A stretch of 6,745 bases of DNA, from assembly GCA_009777135.1 (NCBI GenBank), contig WRMM01000109.1, positions 1 to 6,745 on the forward strand. Reading direction: 5' to 3'. The notes under the pieces were generated by a model. It was given only the letters and a program-made list of their open reading frames with translations, was not told the DNA's origin and made no database searches. Source of the DNA: Candidatus Fibrimonadales bacterium. Its GTDB lineage: Bacteria; Fibrobacterota; Fibrobacteria; Fibrobacterales; Fibrobacteraceae. The translations under genes were made by a program, and so were the position numbers. The number at the start of each line of letters is the position of its first letter. Position 1 is the first letter of the stretch. Shown here piece by piece: positions 5,804 to 6,745 of the stretch.

Positions 5804-6745
5804 TTACTTCACTACTATGCGTTTCGTTTGCTTTCCTTGCTTTTCTATGTACACTCCTGGGGTTGCAGGCTTGGCATTGCCTAGCGGTTCGCCTTTGAGA
5901 GTGTAGTATATTGTCTGAACCCCGATGGCCCCGATTACAGGATTTTCCCGATTGAAGATCGGAGTGGTTTTGCATTCGTTGTTTTCGTCTAGCTCTTCGC
6001 CATCTGGGCAAGTCGGGATAACGATAACTGGTTTGCAATCGTTGTTTTCGTCTAGCTCTTCGCCGTCCGGGCAGGTCGGGATAACGATAACTGGTTTGCA
6101 ATCGTTGTTTTCGTCTAGCTCCTCACCGTCCGGGCAGGTCGGGATTACGGGTTTACACTCGTTGTTTTCGTCTAGCTCTTCGCCGTCTGGGCAAGTCGGG
6201 ATAACGATAACTAGTTTGCAATCGTTGTTTTCGTCTAGCTCTTCACCGTCCGGGCAGGTCGGGATAACGATAACGGGTTTACAATCGTTGTTTTCGTCCA
6301 GTTCCTCACCGTCCGGGCAAGTCGGGATTACGGGTTTACACTCGTTATTTTCGTCTAGCTCTTCACCATCCGGGCAGGTCGGGATTACGATAACTGGTTT
6401 ACACTCGTTGTTTTCGTCCAGTTCCTCACCGTCTGGGCAAGTCGGGATAACGATAACTGGTTTACACTCGTTGTTTTCGTCCAGTTCCTCACCGTCCGGG
6501 CAAGTCGGGATAACGATAACTGGTTTGCAATCGTTGTTTTCGTCTAGCTCTTCGCCATCCGGGCAGGTCGGGATAACGATAACTGGTTTGCATTCGTTGT
6601 TTTCGTCTAGCTCTTCACCATCCGGGCAGGTCGGGATTACGATAACTGGTTTACACTCGTTGTTTTCGTCCAGTTCCTCACCGTCTGGGCAGGTCGGGAT
6701 AACGATAACTGGTTTGCAATCGTTGTTTTCGTCTAGCTCTTCACC
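5804..6745 (-). CDS. Tandem-repeat, acidic, cysteine-containing probable surface protein, 5' truncated by window edge
   Basis: A minus-strand frame, open from the right edge to a TAA at 5804-5806, gives 313 visible residues. It has no start codon in the window, so it is easily missed. Residues 1-248 are twelve complete repeats, ten of 21 and two of 19 residues. The consensus begins GEELDENN(D/E)CK and continues PVIVIPTCPD. Residues 249-259 are a partial thirteenth copy. Residues 260-313 are unique and contain YYTLKGEPLG and a final GVYIEKQGKQTKRIVVK. That ending resembles C-terminal sorting tails of secreted proteins in Bacteroidetes and Fibrobacterota (Por/type IX-like); this is recognition by pattern, not a search. 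Each repeat has six acidic residues, one lysine and two cysteines, with C-X8-C and C-X11-C spacings. DENND resembles calcium-binding loops. Function is unknown; a secreted, disulfide-stapled, possibly calcium-binding stalk is inferred. The signal peptide and any catalytic domain would lie to the right of the window. Confidence 0.82.
   Translation of the reverse strand, partial: GEELDENNDCKPVIVIPTCPDGEELDENNECKPVIVIPTCPDGEELDENNECKPVIVIPTCPDGEELDENNDCKPVIVIPTCPDGEELDENNECKPVIVIPTCPDGEELDENNECKPVIVIPTCPDGEELDENNECKPVIPTCPDGEELDENNDCKPVIVIPTCPDGEELDENNDCKLVIVIPTCPDGEELDENNECKPVIPTCPDGEELDENNDCKPVIVIPTCPDGEELDENNDCKPVIVIPTCPDGEELDENNECKTTPIFNRENPVIGAIGVQTIYYTLKGEPLGNAKPATPGVYIEKQGKQTKRIVVK
5969..6745 (-). 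repeat. Coding minisatellite, 63/57-base units, at least 12 full copies
   Basis: Reading leftward, units start at 6745, 6682, 6619, 6556, 6493, 6430, 6367, 6310, 6247, 6184, 6127 and 6064. The units at 6367 and 6184 are 57 bases and the rest 63; a partial unit spans 6001-5969. All lengths are multiples of three, so copy-number change keeps the frame. Two DNA subtypes encode the same Glu-Glu-Leu, GAAGAGCTA and GAGGAACTG, and one unit (6127) has GAGGAGCTA. The units at 6682 and 6430 are identical base for base. The array runs off the right edge, so the total copy number is unknown. It is not CRISPR: the units are contiguous, in frame and have no spacers. Confidence 0.95.

Noticed and set aside
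5688..5906. Plus-strand 72-codon open frame over the palindromes
   Set aside because: Its codons come from the twin palindromes and the antisense of the repeat-protein tail. It has no recognisable motif and no ribosome-binding site.
5661..6101. Minus-strand 146-codon open frame rich in Arg, Gln and Ser
   Set aside because: It reads the repeat DNA in the wrong frame. The correct frame gives perfect in-frame repeats, continues to the right edge and ends in a coherent tail. This frame also runs through the palindromes and down to the nuoA start.
5969..6745. CRISPR-like array
   Set aside because: The regular 63-base periodicity has no unique spacers. The units are contiguous, differ mainly at silent sites and translate to a conserved peptide.

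Overview
The window looks like chromosomal DNA from a Gram-negative anaerobe of the Fibrobacter/Bacteroidetes (FCB) group, with Fibrobacterota the best guess. This is inference. It rests on a futalosine-pathway menaquinone gene, AT-rich housekeeping genes that mostly lack Shine-Dalgarno sequences but share a CTAYMTT box just before the start codon, and a large repeat protein whose C-terminus resembles the secretion/sorting tails of FCB surface proteins. No 16S or other phylogenetic marker is present, so the assignment is moderate to low confidence.

Bases 1-5268 form a tightly packed rightward gene train: the 3' part of mqnC (menaquinone synthesis, futalosine route), surE (nucleotidase), trpD and trpC (two tryptophan steps), and dxs (entry to the MEP isoprenoid pathway). 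surE, trpD and trpC overlap at their junctions and look translationally coupled. surE and dxs instead follow short gaps that carry the CTAYMTT box. MqnC and Dxs converge functionally, since isoprenoid from the MEP route supplies the menaquinone side chain. A complex I subunit, which would use menaquinone, sits next door.

At 5266-5271 dxs meets the leftward nuoA stop-to-stop with no base between them. nuoA stands alone: no nuoB follows it, because dxs occupies that position on the other strand. Bases 5662-5803 (142 bases) form the only real intergenic region. It holds a G-rich stretch and two copies of a REP-like palindrome with identical 9-base arms.

From 5804 to the right edge, on the minus strand, lies a reading frame with no start codon in the window, so a start-to-stop ORF search misses it. 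It encodes at least 313 residues: twelve complete copies of a 19-21-residue acidic, two-cysteine repeat, a partial thirteenth, and a unique 54-residue tail ending in a GVYI...K.IVVK sorting-like motif. This is the most unusual item in the window and is probably a secreted or surface-anchored protein of unknown function.
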